A program made the translations under genes and the position numbers. From contig JAKFWA010000022.1 of assembly GCA_021732995.1 (NCBI GenBank), positions 62,001 to 126,000 on the forward strand: a stretch of DNA of 64,000 nt, read 5' to 3'. Source of the stretch: Planctomycetaceae bacterium (GTDB lineage: Bacteria > Planctomycetota > Planctomycetia > Planctomycetales > Planctomycetaceae). Below, piece after piece: positions 41,733-51,375 of this stretch (positions are counted from its first letter, which is position 1; each line of letters begins with the position of its first letter). Below the pieces are notes generated by a model. It made no database searches and had not been told where the DNA came from. It saw only the letters and a program-made list of their open reading frames with translations.

Positions 41733-42962
41733 CTACTGCCGCTGAGTCACCACGTCGCCCTTCGCAGTGCGGACGTCTTTGTCGAGGTTCTCCAGCAGCG
41801 TCTTGAGTTCCGGATTGGCAGCTTGGATCCGAAGTAAGGCCGCACGACTGTCAACGACATGCGCGGGCAGCTTGTCCTCAGTCCTCGGGATGTCCCGGCT
41901 GCATTGCCAGACGAATCTGCTGGCCGCAGCCCGCAGCCGCGGCTCTGTCGCCGGGTTGAGTGCCATCGCGGTGACTCGCTCCAGGACAGTCCAATCCTTC
42001 CAGCGCGACAGGTCCGTAATGGCAACTTCGACGAAGACCGGACGGTCCAGCAGCAGCCTGATCGATTGTTTCAGCCGTTCGCGCGGGATGCGTTCTCCGC
42101 CGTATTGCCACATGAACCGCAGAGCCTGCAACGCTGAATAAGTCTCAGACGGAGTGGTCGCAGTCTCGTTCTGTTCCGGGCTGTTCAGCGTGAATTTGTT
42201 GGCATCGAGTTTCGCCAGTCCGGCCTCGCCCTTCAGCCAGAGATAGCCGCCCATCATGCCGTCGGCTGACAGACGCAGTTCCTTCACTGGCGCCAGCACA
42301 AAGTTCTCCAGGCGCTGGGCGTCCTGTTGATCCCCGCAGAGCCCCAGGAACATGCCATACAGGCCGCGGCGTATCTCCAGAGCCGGCTTCTCGCCAAACA
42401 CCCAGTCGCGGAGCTGATCACGCGGCAGTTGCTCGCGAATGGCATGGATATCTTCAAACCGCACGTTCGTGAACTCGGCGAAGGCATCGTTGCTGATGAA
42501 AGTATCCGGATGTTCGAGATACTTCAGGAAGTAAATCAACTGCTGACATTTGTCGGCATCCCCGGACGGTGTGTTCGTGACGTACTTCAAACGGGTGTCG
42601 TCGATGTCGAAGGATCGATTCCAGTCCAGACGAACGACGTTCGTGCCGAGCCTGCGAGCCATCATCAGCTTGCGCGAGCCGCGCGGCTTCGAACTGGCTC
42701 CCGGAAGAGTGATCTCATCGTTGAGCCGCGTCTGACCCTCGTAGGTCTTGATCGTTGACCGCACGGTATAGACGCTTGTGCCGGGTTCATCTTCGGTCGC
42801 GTCTTCGCCCCCCGTCAGTTCCACGATGACTACGGCAACGTGATCTTCGATGTCCTGCCGCAACGTCGGGATCGGCTCGCAGAACGGGCAGGCCTGAGCC
42901 ACGCTGGCATAGAAAGTCGTAGCGATCACCAGCAGGCAGGTTTTCAGCGTGAACCTGAACAT
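41733..42962 (-). CDS. Exported planctomycete protein of unknown function
   Basis: The protein has 409 aa from the ATG at 42962 (the frame is open to 42995). It has a signal peptide, FRFTLKTCLLVIATTFYASV, cut near VAQA, followed at once by CPFCEPIPTLRQDIEDHVAV. That CxxC lead followed by a beta-rich region (AVVIVELTGGEDA, YEGQTRLNDEITLPG) recurs in planctomycete secreted proteins but has no function I can name. The central part is helical (FSNDAFAEF-like, REQLPRDQLRDWVFGE). The CxxC could hold a metal or a disulfide. Confidence 0.75.
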   Translation of the reverse strand: MFRFTLKTCLLVIATTFYASVAQACPFCEPIPTLRQDIEDHVAVVIVELTGGEDATEDEPGTSVYTVRSTIKTYEGQTRLNDEITLPGASSKPRGSRKLMMARRLGTNVVRLDWNRSFDIDDTRLKYVTNTPSGDADKCQQLIYFLKYLEHPDTFISNDAFAEFTNVRFEDIHAIREQLPRDQLRDWVFGEKPALEIRRGLYGMFLGLCGDQQDAQRLENFVLAPVKELRLSADGMMGGYLWLKGEAGLAKLDANKFTLNSPEQNETATTPSETYSALQALRFMWQYGGERIPRERLKQSIRLLLDRPVFVEVAITDLSRWKDWTVLERVTAMALNPATEPRLRAAASRFVWQCSRDIPRTEDKLPAHVVDSRAALLRIQAANPELKTLLENLDKDVRTAKGDVVTQRQ

Positions 42963-43125
42963 GATCCATCCATGGATTGACGTCAGAGGGGCCACAAAGT
43001 CGATTGAGCTTCATCGAATCCAGCCTGCGGAAACATGAGCCGGAATCGAGGAGATAATCGGGATCAGTGAACTCGGCAGGTTGCGTCCGTTGCAGCTAAC
43101 GCCGTTTCTCCCGGCGGAGATCGAA

Positions 43126-43662
43126 TTAGGGCAGGAAGCCCTTCTCGCGGAGTTCCTGAATATTGCCGGGGGCACTCGCCATGACTCGTTCGGTGGCGTA
43201 CTTCAAGACGGCCACTCCGCCCAGGTGCGCAGGGGCAGTGAGGATGGCAACTCGGTCTTCGTCCTCGGCGTCCAACTGACGGTTCAAGCGGGCGACGACT
43301 TCTTCGACGCTATCACTGACGAGCTTGTCTGGTCCCGAGCGATTGGAAAGTTTGAGATTACCGAACAGTGACGCTCGGCGAGCCAGCATGAACTGCAGGT
43401 AGCCGGAGTCTTCCTGCTCGTCAAAAAAATCCCGGAACTCGGGGTCCATGTTGTCGGGGGTTAGAATCAACGGCCGCGCGATCTGCACTTCTCCCTTGCG
43501 AATTTTGACCGTGCCACCCGCCTCTTCCCGGTCGCAAACCAGATAATAGGGCAACTCCGAGTCCCCGAACGTGAACAACGTGTACTCGACCGACCGTGCG
43601 ATCTCGACGGCATTCCAGGCGCGGCGAAAACGCAGTTCGTCGTCGAAGTCGGGAAACATCAT
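43126..43662 (-). CDS. Unrecognised soluble protein
   Basis: This 178-aa protein has no signal peptide. Segments such as EYTLFTFGDSELPYYLVCDR, GTVKIRKGEVQIARPLIL and a helical C-terminus (SVEEVVARLNRQLDAEDEDR) give it the look of a globular cytoplasmic protein. It may start at either of the two leading Met codons. No known domain is recognised. Confidence 0.7.
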   Translation of the reverse strand: MMFPDFDDELRFRRAWNAVEIARSVEYTLFTFGDSELPYYLVCDREEAGGTVKIRKGEVQIARPLILTPDNMDPEFRDFFDEQEDSGYLQFMLARRASLFGNLKLSNRSGPDKLVSDSVEEVVARLNRQLDAEDEDRVAILTAPAHLGGVAVLKYATERVMASAPGNIQELREKGFLP

Positions 43663-43855
43663 GGCGGGCTGGTCCTGAAGGATGGCACTGGTTTCGTCAG
43701 TTTGGAGACTGGCGGAACCGCTGGCAACTTAAAGGCGACGGCGGAAACGCGCTTCGTCGGCCTGAAACCGATATTGCGTCATTTTCGCACGTGGTCATAC
43801 GGTTTCCGCTATTCGGGAGCGAATTGAGCCATTCAGGAAGTTGTGGGCCGCAAGG

Positions 43856-44986
43856 ATGTGGTGCAGCAAATGCCAAAGTGATGTTGTGACGGAGCTGGCT
43901 CCGGACAACCGGCGTGTGCTGTGCGTTCACTGCGCAAGCGCGTTAGGAGAATCCAGCGCCGCACAAACTCCACCCCCGCGATCCACTCGCACCGTGGAAG
44001 CTCGCGAACTGCTTGCCCGTTGGGCCAATCAGCAGGTCACCGATCCGTTCGGACCGCCCAAGAAGCGAATTCCAGATCCGATTGCCACTGCTGCTCCGGA
44101 ACATGTTGCCACAGTTGCCTCGTCTGTATCTCCCGTGGCCGCGACCGAGCAGCCTCAGTCGGTCGAGAACGGAACACCATCAGTCAATAACGCAGCCGCC
44201 GAACTGCTGAGTTCGCCAACTCCATCAGCGCCTGCAGTGTCGCCGACGGTGAGTGTCGAATTGGACCGCATCACCAACGAGATTCTGGCTCGAGTCGAAA
44301 AGATGACTCGACCAGCGGATCGCGTTGATGCTCCGCAAGTGCCCGCGCCGGTCGCCTCAGTAACAGCTGATTCCAGTGTCGCTGCAATCGAGACTCCCGC
44401 GAAGCCTGTTGCTGAGGTCTCAGTTCCATCAGCTTCCATTCCTGAGCCAGTAAGGCAAACCAGTCCCGCTCCGATCATTCGCATGGACATACCAGTCGCA
44501 GAAATCACAGAAGTTGCCGAGGTTGAAGTTGCGTCTGAGCTGGTTGCCCCCATGACAGATCGAGCCATCGCCCCAACGGCCCCTAAGCCGAAGAAAGCGG
44601 GGATGATTGGCAACATCGGTCAGGGCTTGGCCTACGTCGGAATTCTGGCCATCACGGCGGGGTTCTCGCTGGTCATCATGAGTTCGTTCGGCGGTCCTGC
44701 TCGCGGTGCGCCGACGGGTTGGCTGATCGCCACCATCGGGCAAATGATGCTGTTCCTCGGCATCGTCACTCTGGTGTCGGCGGGGATGGAACAGAGCAGC
44801 GCCGAAGTTCGCTCGCTGTTGGATGAACGTCTGCGGTCGATGACCGAACGCCTGGAGTTCCTCAGCCAGAAAATCATCCGCATCGAGCAAGGCAAGCCCT
44901 ACGCCGGTCCCAAGCCGCCGCACTTCCTGACCAAGTCCGACCAGCGAGACTCGTCACAAGCCGCAGGCAATACGCGGGACGCTTAA
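43856..44986 (+). CDS. Membrane protein with N-terminal zinc ribbon and long disordered linker
   Basis: The protein has 376 aa from the ATG at 43856 (five codons earlier is also possible). MWCSKCQSDVVTELAPDN followed by RVLCVHCAS gives two CxxC knuckles, a zinc-ribbon pattern. Residues ~40-245 are a Pro/Ala/Val-rich low-complexity linker with scattered charged helices (LDRITNEILARVEKMTRPA). Two membrane helices follow: GQGLAYVGILAITAGFSLVI and TGWLIATIGQMMLFLGIVTL. The C-terminus is coiled-coil-like (LLDERLRSMTERLEFLSQKI) and cytoplasmic. Function is unknown; similar architecture is common in planctomycetes. Confidence 0.75.
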   Translation: MWCSKCQSDVVTELAPDNRRVLCVHCASALGESSAAQTPPPRSTRTVEARELLARWANQQVTDPFGPPKKRIPDPIATAAPEHVATVASSVSPVAATEQPQSVENGTPSVNNAAAELLSSPTPSAPAVSPTVSVELDRITNEILARVEKMTRPADRVDAPQVPAPVASVTADSSVAAIETPAKPVAEVSVPSASIPEPVRQTSPAPIIRMDIPVAEITEVAEVEVASELVAPMTDRAIAPTAPKPKKAGMIGNIGQGLAYVGILAITAGFSLVIMSSFGGPARGAPTGWLIATIGQMMLFLGIVTLVSAGMEQSSAEVRSLLDERLRSMTERLEFLSQKIIRIEQGKPYAGPKPPHFLTKSDQRDSSQAAGNTRDA

Positions 44987-45019
44987 CTTGAGAGCGACTC
45001 GCGCTTTCAGTGAACGAAC

Positions 45020-46366
45020 TCAGCGTCGTTCGCTCTCCGGGATGTACAGCACAGTCATCGCCGCAGATTCCCAACCGCGCGGTTGGCCTTTTCTCCAGCC
45101 ATCCCATGAGATGAAGAGTCGTTCGCCTTTCTCATCCAGAGCTGAGCCGAACGAGCCATCCAGCGCGTAGCCGTACTTCTCCCAGATGTGCTTATGGAGA
45201 AACGCGAGCACTTTCTTGCGACCGGTCTGAGTGTCGTATTGCACGACCGGCGTACCGTCGCTGGCTGCGCCGCCGTGGGCTCCGGGGATGTAATAGAGAA
45301 AGCGTCCGGTCGGGTCGGCGTCGATCGAAGCGATGTACTCCTGACTGCCGACCGCGCCTGACCCCAATTGCCGAACCGCGCCGCTGCTCACGTCGAGCAC
45401 CCACAAGTCCGCACTGCGGTGAGACGTTCCGTAAACGAGCCTCTGCGGCGTTTCGCGAGTGGCCGAGCGAACGTGCGGCACATTCGAGGGCGTGATGCTG
45501 TTGGTCTCAGGCGAGTAACGCTTGCCTTCCCAGAACACGCATCCGGTTGACGGCGAAAAAATCATCGTCCGGTCCGGGCCGTCATCGGCGACGAGTTTGA
45601 GTTTTCCTGACCGCACATCGAGCGCAAAAAATTGAACCTTCTGGTTCGGAGAATCTTTTCCGGGGGCGGTTCCGCCGTAGTAAACCATGCGTTTGGGATC
45701 GAGCACGCTGGCGGGAAGCGTGTGTTTGGCGATCGGAAACTGAGCGACCACTTGGGTTTCGCGAGTTCCCGGATGAGTTCGCAGCACCCACTCGCCGAGA
45801 TAACCGTGAGCGTCGTCCGTCACGGTCGGAGACCCGCGATCCGTCGCGTAGTAGAGCCAGCCGTCGCTGCCGAGATCGATGCGACTCTGCATTTCGCCCG
45901 GCCGATAGTTCATCTCAGCCGGGAAAGCGTTGATCGACTCCAAAAACTTCGTCGTGTCGCAGAGCTGCCGCCACGACTTTTTGCCAGCGTCGTACTCCCA
46001 TAAGTGAGCGGTGCCTCGCGGTGCAAGATGGTCGTTGGATGACGAATAATAACGCTCTCCAACAACAATTCCGTCGGAGCGGTGCGACCACGGGTTGCCG
46101 GGGTAGTTCTGCTCGGGGTAGTAGCTGAAGTCCACCCTCGGAGCCGTCTTGGCAATGTCGACGCCGCTAAGGAAGTTCGGTCCGGGTACCAGGAAACTCG
46201 GATCAGTCTCTGTGACGACGATCTGCTCATCCGGCAAACGCGGCGGATAGGGCAGCGGGTAGCGGCTGTTCGCGGCGGGCTTCTTTGCCGTTGCCGGGTC
46301 AGCGGCCCAGCCGGTGCAAACTGCGGCGAGCATCAACAGCAACGTCAGCAAATGCAGTATTCCCAT
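45020..46366 (-). CDS. Exported beta-propeller-like protein of unknown function
   Basis: The protein has 448 aa from the ATG at 46366, chosen because it starts a clean signal peptide (MGILHLLTLLLMLAAVCTGW); the frame is open to 46426. The mature part has repeated strand pairs such as DGIVVGERYYSSSNDHLAPR, RIDLGSDGWLYYATDRGSP, ADPTGRFLYYIPGAHGG and GERLFISWDGWRKGQPRGW, consistent with a six- or seven-bladed propeller. No catalytic residues are recognised. Confidence 0.75.
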   Translation of the reverse strand: MGILHLLTLLLMLAAVCTGWAADPATAKKPAANSRYPLPYPPRLPDEQIVVTETDPSFLVPGPNFLSGVDIAKTAPRVDFSYYPEQNYPGNPWSHRSDGIVVGERYYSSSNDHLAPRGTAHLWEYDAGKKSWRQLCDTTKFLESINAFPAEMNYRPGEMQSRIDLGSDGWLYYATDRGSPTVTDDAHGYLGEWVLRTHPGTRETQVVAQFPIAKHTLPASVLDPKRMVYYGGTAPGKDSPNQKVQFFALDVRSGKLKLVADDGPDRTMIFSPSTGCVFWEGKRYSPETNSITPSNVPHVRSATRETPQRLVYGTSHRSADLWVLDVSSGAVRQLGSGAVGSQEYIASIDADPTGRFLYYIPGAHGGAASDGTPVVQYDTQTGRKKVLAFLHKHIWEKYGYALDGSFGSALDEKGERLFISWDGWRKGQPRGWESAAMTVLYIPESERR

Positions 46367-46626
46367 ACAGGTCTCGTGGCGGAGTTGTGTTGAAGGGAGC
46401 GGCAACTCTCGACGCGCGTGTGTCACTTGTTACGATTCTCCCCGCCTGCGACGGGCCAATCTGACGAAGTTCACTCGAATTTCATACGGCTGTATTGGCC
46501 CCGAGTCGGCGAATAAACCGCAGCCTCTTGGTTCAAGATATACCTCGGGGGTTCGGTGGTAAGTTGAGTTCGCTGCGACCGAACGTCGTCTCAGCGTCTT
46601 CTTGCGACCAAGTTAGTGTTGAATTG

Positions 46627-46905
46627 ATGTCAGTTCTCTCCCAGACAGTTGTGCTCGCGCTAGTCGGCTGGTGCCTGCTGCTCGGGTTGGCCTTAGTGGC
46701 GCTGATCCTTCAGTGCTGCGGTCGGAGTGTCTCGCGCATCGGTCAGCCGATGTTGCCGTTGACGCTGCTGACCACCGGTCAAACCGTGCAGTGGTCTGCA
46801 TCATCCGAATGGCGTCCGTGGCTCGCCGCTCGCCGAGGCTTATCAGATGAAGAGCCTCATTTTCGAGCTTGGTCGAACCGCATGGGCTTCTCTGTTCTGG
46901 ACTAA
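46627..46905 (+). CDS. Small single-pass membrane protein
   Basis: The protein has 92 aa from the ATG at 46627; the upstream frame (from 46495) is not convincing. It has one helix, VVLALVGWCLLLGLALVALI, ending in two Cys, then a polar C-terminus with several Trp. It lies 370 bp upstream of rny. No family is recognised and coding status is moderately supported only. Confidence 0.45.
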   Translation: MSVLSQTVVLALVGWCLLLGLALVALILQCCGRSVSRIGQPMLPLTLLTTGQTVQWSASSEWRPWLAARRGLSDEEPHFRAWSNRMGFSVLD

Positions 46906-47274
46906 CGTTAGGTCCGCTTACTGCTGCGCCACGAACGCAAATCGGCTCGCCGACTTTTGGTGAGAGGTTTGTCTGAGGTGTGAATTGGCCGATTCGGCAT
47001 CCTCTCGCGTCTCATTTCGTTGTTCCATTTCCTGGCGGTCTTGAAGCGTTCGCTTCGAACCGAATTCGGTCGCAGCACTTCTTGATATTTTGCGTTCACG
47101 GGTTGTCGGACAGCTCGCAATGTGAGCCTGCTTTGCCTTCCCAATCCGCTGCACTGGGCTGAATTCACCCGCAAAGTTCTTCGCGAGAGCATGTCGTATT
47201 CGCTGTCCGGCCGATTCGGCCTTGGACGGACAGCAGAAGCGGCTGCGTCCTTAGTGCCGCTCAAAGGGACGCAG
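46906..47274. other. Intergenic region upstream of rny
   Basis: This 369-bp region should contain the rny promoter and a long 5' leader. The rny frame itself is open from 47122, but the first ~50 codons lack the usual N-terminus. I see no clear structured RNA or operator. Confidence 0.4.
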
Positions 47275-48813
47275 ATGGAATATGTGATTGGCCTCATCGG
47301 GCTGGTGGTCGGTGGGGGCGTCGGTTTCTATTTCGACCGCATGCGCATGGGCGCGGCTTACAAAGATCGAGACCAGATCGTCGAACAAGCGAAGCGTGAT
47401 GCCGACAACATCCGCCGTGACGAAGAACTCAAACAACGTGAAGAACTGCTCAAGCGCCGCGAGGAACTTGAAGGCTCACTTAAGAAGAACCGCGATGAGA
47501 TTCATCAGCGTGACCGCGAACTGGACCGTCGCGAATCGCAACTGAAAGAACGAGACAGCGAATACAACAAGCGGGAAAAGCTGGTCGAAGCTCAGCAGAT
47601 GAAGCTGACCTCCAAGACCAAAGCCGTTGAGACCAAAGAAAAAGAGCTCGACCGCATGATCACTGACGAACAACAGCAGTTGTTCCGCATCAGCGGTCTG
47701 AATTTTGAAGAAGCACGTGCGATGCTGATGGAGCGGCTGGAGAAGACGCTCAAAGATGAGACCGGCACGCTCGTCATCAAGTACGAAAACGAGTTGAAGC
47801 AGCGGCAGGATGAACTGTCGCGCGAAATCCTCGGCATGGCCATTCAGCGCGTGGCATCGGCTCAGACTTCGGAAATGACGGTCTCGACCGTTGACATTCC
47901 CAGCGACGAAATGAAGGGCCGCATCATCGGCCGCGAAGGTCGCAACATCCGCGCGTTTGAAAAGATCGCCGGTGTGGACGTGATCGTCGACGATACGCCC
48001 GGTGTGGTGGTGGTCTCGGCGTTCGACAAGGTGCGTCGCGAAGTCGCTCGCCAGTCGCTCGTGAAGCTGATTGAGGACGGCCGCATTCATCCGACGCGGA
48101 TTGAAGAGATCGTCAATGAAACGCAGAAGGAGATGGACGCCTTCATTCGCAAGACCGGTCAGGAAGCGATGCACGAAGCGCACGTCATCGGCCTGCACGA
48201 GAAGACGATCGACCTGATGGGCCGCCTGTACTTCCGCACGAGCTACAGCCAGAACGTGCTGCGTCACTCGATCGAAGTGTCACACATTGCTGGCCTGCTG
48301 GCTGAGCAGTTGGGGCTCGACGGTGTGCTGGCTCGTCGCTGCGGTTTTCTGCACGACATCGGCAAGGCCGCCGATCACGAGATGGAAGGCGGGCATCCGG
48401 CCGTCGGTGCGGAGTTGCTCAAGCGTTACGGCGAACGCGAGGAAGTCGTGCATGCGGCTGCTGGACATCACGACGACATCCGGCCCGAGTTCATCTACAC
48501 CGTACTCGTGGCTGCGGCGGACGCCGCGTCAGCGTCTCGTCCGGGTGCTCGTCGCGAGAACCTGGAACGCTATGTGAAGCGGTTGGAAGAACTGGAAGCC
48601 GTCGCTTGCGGATTTCCGGGCGTCGAGCAGGCGTATGCGGTGCAGGCGGGTCGTGAGATTCGCGTCATCGTGAACTCGGATCAGATCAACGATCGCGAAG
48701 CCGCGAAGATGTGCCGCGAGATGGCCCAGCAGATCGAGCAGACGCTGACTTATCCCGGCGAGGTGAAAGTCGTCGTCATGCGCGAGACGCGAGTGGTTGA
48801 ATTTGCGAAGTAA
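47275..48813 (+). CDS. rny: Ribonuclease Y
   Basis: The protein has 512 aa, matching the usual 510-520. It is the membrane-anchored endoribonuclease that initiates mRNA decay in many bacteria. The start at 47275 gives the N-terminal anchor [21 protein letters not shown] long charged coiled coil follows (~residues 30-200). The KH domain contains [18 protein letters not shown]. The HD domain contains [20 protein letters not shown], then [20 protein letters not shown] with the metal-binding His-Asp pair. It is followed 73 bp later by the nitroreductase gene. Confidence 0.96.
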   Translation: MEYVIGLIGLVVGGGVGFYFDRMRMGAAYKDRDQIVEQAKRDADNIRRDEELKQREELLKRREELEGSLKKNRDEIHQRDRELDRRESQLKERDSEYNKREKLVEAQQMKLTSKTKAVETKEKELDRMITDEQQQLFRISGLNFEEARAMLMERLEKTLKDETGTLVIKYENELKQRQDELSREILGMAIQRVASAQTSEMTVSTVDIPSDEMKGRIIGREGRNIRAFEKIAGVDVIVDDTPGVVVVSAFDKVRREVARQSLVKLIEDGRIHPTRIEEIVNETQKEMDAFIRKTGQEAMHEAHVIGLHEKTIDLMGRLYFRTSYSQNVLRHSIEVSHIAGLLAEQLGLDGVLARRCGFLHDIGKAADHEMEGGHPAVGAELLKRYGEREEVVHAAAGHHDDIRPEFIYTVLVAAADAASASRPGARRENLERYVKRLEELEAVACGFPGVEQAYAVQAGREIRVIVNSDQINDREAAKMCREMAQQIEQTLTYPGEVKVVVMRETRVVEFAK

Positions 48814-48886
48814 GTGCTTAAAGAGGAGTTCAGGCGCCGCGAGTGCTCTCAACGCGCCTGACTGCTCGTCTTTGTTTTCAGATGGA

Positions 48887-49540
48887 ATGCACCTCATGAG
48901 TCTGGTTCCCGGACACACCGTTCAAGCTCAACTGCAGTGGCGTTACGCGACGAAGAAGTTCGATCCCTCTCGCAAGATTTCCGAGAGTGATTGGCAGGTG
49001 CTGGAGCAATCGCTGGTGCTGTCTCCGTCCAGCTTCGGATTGCAACCGTGGAAGTTTTTCATCGTCACCAATCCGGAAGTGAAGGCGCAGTTGCCGGCGA
49101 TGTCGTGGCGACAGAATCAGCCGCACGATTGCTCGCACATGGTGGTGTTTGCGATTCGCGACAAGATGGGGGCCGAGCACATTGATCGCTTTGTCGCACG
49201 GACGGCCGAAGTGCACGGCGTGCCGCCCGAGTCCTTGGCCGGTTTCCGTAAGATGATGGTGGGCAGCCTGCTGAAAGAAACTTTCCCCATTAATGAATGG
49301 GCGACGCGGCAAGTCTATATTGCGCTCGGGCAGTTCATGGCCTGCGCGGCGATGATGGGCATCGACACCTGTCCCATGGAAGGCATTGATTGCGCGAAGT
49401 ACGACGACATCCTGGGCATCTCCGCTCAGGGGTTTGCGACGAGCGTGGCCTGCGCCGCGGGCTATCGCGCTGCGGACGATAAGTACGCGGTTCTGCCCAA
49501 AGTTCGTTTCCTGACAGAAGACGTCGTGCAGGAGATTTGA
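48887..49540 (+). CDS. Nitroreductase-family NAD(P)H-dependent flavin oxidoreductase
   Basis: The protein has about 217 aa. FMN-binding features are QWRYATKKFDP near the N-terminus, LSPSSFGLQPWKFFIVTN with the Ser-Ser-x-Gly-Gln-type phosphate contact, and VYIALGQFMACAAMMGIDTC followed by PMEGID. This is the NfsB/YfkO type of the family, which reduces quinones or nitro compounds with FMN. The true start is either 48887 or the Met three codons on at 48896; the longer frame to 48797 overlaps rny and looks non-coding. Physiological substrate is unknown. Confidence 0.9.
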   Translation: MHLMSLVPGHTVQAQLQWRYATKKFDPSRKISESDWQVLEQSLVLSPSSFGLQPWKFFIVTNPEVKAQLPAMSWRQNQPHDCSHMVVFAIRDKMGAEHIDRFVARTAEVHGVPPESLAGFRKMMVGSLLKETFPINEWATRQVYIALGQFMACAAMMGIDTCPMEGIDCAKYDDILGISAQGFATSVACAAGYRAADDKYAVLPKVRFLTEDVVQEI

Positions 49541-49655
49541 GATCCTGCCGCGACGCACTGTGTTCATAGCCGTTGGATCGGCTATTTCGCACTAGGTCAC
49601 TTGAGGACTGGAAGTCGCACATGGTGTGTCAAATTTTGGCGATTGACATCAGATG

Positions 49656-49733
49656 GTAGGGTGGGACCAGCGCAGCGCCGGCCCACCATCGCTTACCCAG
49701 TGGTGGGCCGGCGCTGCGCTGGTCCCACCTTAC
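49656..49733. repeat. Long perfect-stem palindromic repeat
   Basis: Two 33-base arms (49656-49688 and 49701-49733) are reverse complements with one mismatch near the outer end (GTAGGG versus GTAAGG). The 12-base loop is TCGCTTACCCAG. The outer GTAGGGTGGG matches the repeat at 714-816. It lies in the 264-bp gap between the nitroreductase gene and purB and could act as a terminator or mRNA stabiliser. Confidence 0.92.
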
Positions 49734-49804
49734 AACTTGTCGGTCAAAGGCGAGGCCTCGTTAGTACTGATTAGCTTCAAAGACGTTTGCCGGGAGTTGC
49801 TTCC

Positions 49805-51232
49805 TTGAGTCACGAGATTTACGACAACCCTTTAATCACCCGTTACGCCTCACGTGAGATGGCCGAGTTGTGGTCCCCGCAGCGGCGTCATTCGACGTGG
49901 CGACGCCTGTGGATTGCACTGGCTGATTGCGAACGCGAACTGGGTTTGAAGATCACGAAGGCACAGATCGCGGAACTCAAGAAGTACGTGGATGACGTCA
50001 ACTTCGATGCCGCCGACAGATACGAACGCGAACTGCGGCACGACGTGATGGCTCACGTACACGCTTATGGCGATCAATGCCCGAAGGCGCGACCGATCAT
50101 TCATCTGGGCGCGACGAGCTGCTACGTCACCGACAACGCCGATCTGATTCTGATGCGCGAAGGCTTGCAGATGCTGCGTTCGCGGCTGGTCGAAGTCATT
50201 GATGGTCTGGCGAAGTTCGCAGTGAAGTATCGCGATCTGCCGTGTCTCGGCTTCACGCACCTGCAACCCGCTCAGCCAACAACCGTCGGCAAGCGTGCGA
50301 CGCTATGGTGCTACGACCTCGTACTGGATTTGGAAGAGATCGAACACCGCATTGACTCCCTGCGCTTTCGCGGCGTGAAGGGCACGACGGGCACGCAGGC
50401 GACGTTCCTGTCTCTCTTCAATGGCGATCACGCCAAAGTGGAAGAGCTGGACCGTATGGTCACCGCACGCATGGGCTTTACGCAGCCATACGCAGTGACC
50501 GGGCAGACTTACTCTCGTAAAGTCGATTCGCATGTGCTGCAGACGCTGAGCGGCATTGCTCAGTCTGCTCATAAGGCCGGTTCTGATCTCCGCATTCTGC
50601 AGAGCCGGAAGGAAATCGAAGAGCCCTTCGAGGAGAAGCAGATCGGGTCATCAGCGATGGCCTACAAGCGGAACCCGATGCGTTCCGAACGCATGTGTTC
50701 GCTGGCTCGGTTCGCATTGAGCCTGCAGAGCAGTGCCGATCAGACGATGGCCACTCAGTGGCTGGAGCGTACGTTAGACGACAGCGCGAATCGCCGCCTG
50801 ACGATTCCGCAGGCGTTTCTGACGCTCGATGCTGTGCTGATCATCTACCGCAACATCACGCGCGGACTGGTGGTCTATCCGAAGGTCATCGAGAAGCATC
50901 TCAACGAGGAGTTGCCGTTCATGGCGACGGAAGAAATCCTGATGGCCGGTGTGCAATCCGGCGGCGATCGGCAGGACCTGCACGAGCGAGTCCGAGTTCA
51001 CAGCCAGGCTGCAGGCCGTCAGGTCAAAGAGCAGGGACTGACGAACGACCTTCTAGAACGTCTGAAGGCCGATCCCGCTTTTGCTGCGGTCGATTTATCA
51101 AAGGCTCTCGACGCACGACGTTTTACCGGACGGGCTGCCGAGCAAGTGGACTCATTCGTCCGCGAGGTCGTTGGACCGATTCGCAAGAAGTACGGTAGTT
51201 CGAAGCAATTGGGCGGCGACGTGAAAGTCTGA
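49805..51232 (+). CDS. purB: Adenylosuccinate lyase
   Basis: The protein has 475 aa and catalyses two fumarate-releasing steps of purine synthesis. Signature residues are [36 protein letters not shown] with the conserved TH-x-QPAQPT, and [18 protein letters not shown] with the catalytic serine loop. The start is uncertain: the frame opens with TTG at 49787, but a second TTG at 49805 has GGGAG (49792-49796) 8 bases upstream and gives the natural beginning [10 protein letters not shown], so it is preferred. A TTG start is unusual among the genes here. Confidence 0.95.
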   Translation: MSHEIYDNPLITRYASREMAELWSPQRRHSTWRRLWIALADCERELGLKITKAQIAELKKYVDDVNFDAADRYERELRHDVMAHVHAYGDQCPKARPIIHLGATSCYVTDNADLILMREGLQMLRSRLVEVIDGLAKFAVKYRDLPCLGFTHLQPAQPTTVGKRATLWCYDLVLDLEEIEHRIDSLRFRGVKGTTGTQATFLSLFNGDHAKVEELDRMVTARMGFTQPYAVTGQTYSRKVDSHVLQTLSGIAQSAHKAGSDLRILQSRKEIEEPFEEKQIGSSAMAYKRNPMRSERMCSLARFALSLQSSADQTMATQWLERTLDDSANRRLTIPQAFLTLDAVLIIYRNITRGLVVYPKVIEKHLNEELPFMATEEILMAGVQSGGDRQDLHERVRVHSQAAGRQVKEQGLTNDLLERLKADPAFAAVDLSKALDARRFTGRAAEQVDSFVREVVGPIRKKYGSSKQLGGDVKV

Positions 51233-51375
51233 CGCGAGCACGCTTCAATGCTCTGCTGGCAGTCGATTTCTCATGCGGAGGCTGCGGCACTCACGGACTT
51301 CTGATCGCTTCAAACGGTGGCGTTTGAGCGACCATAAGTCCATCGCAGGCGTAGCTGGCGAGTCTGTTACCGCTT

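Noticed and set aside
47476-48267. 263-codon minus-strand frame inside rny
   Set aside because: Antisense shadow of a well-supported RNase Y gene; no motif.
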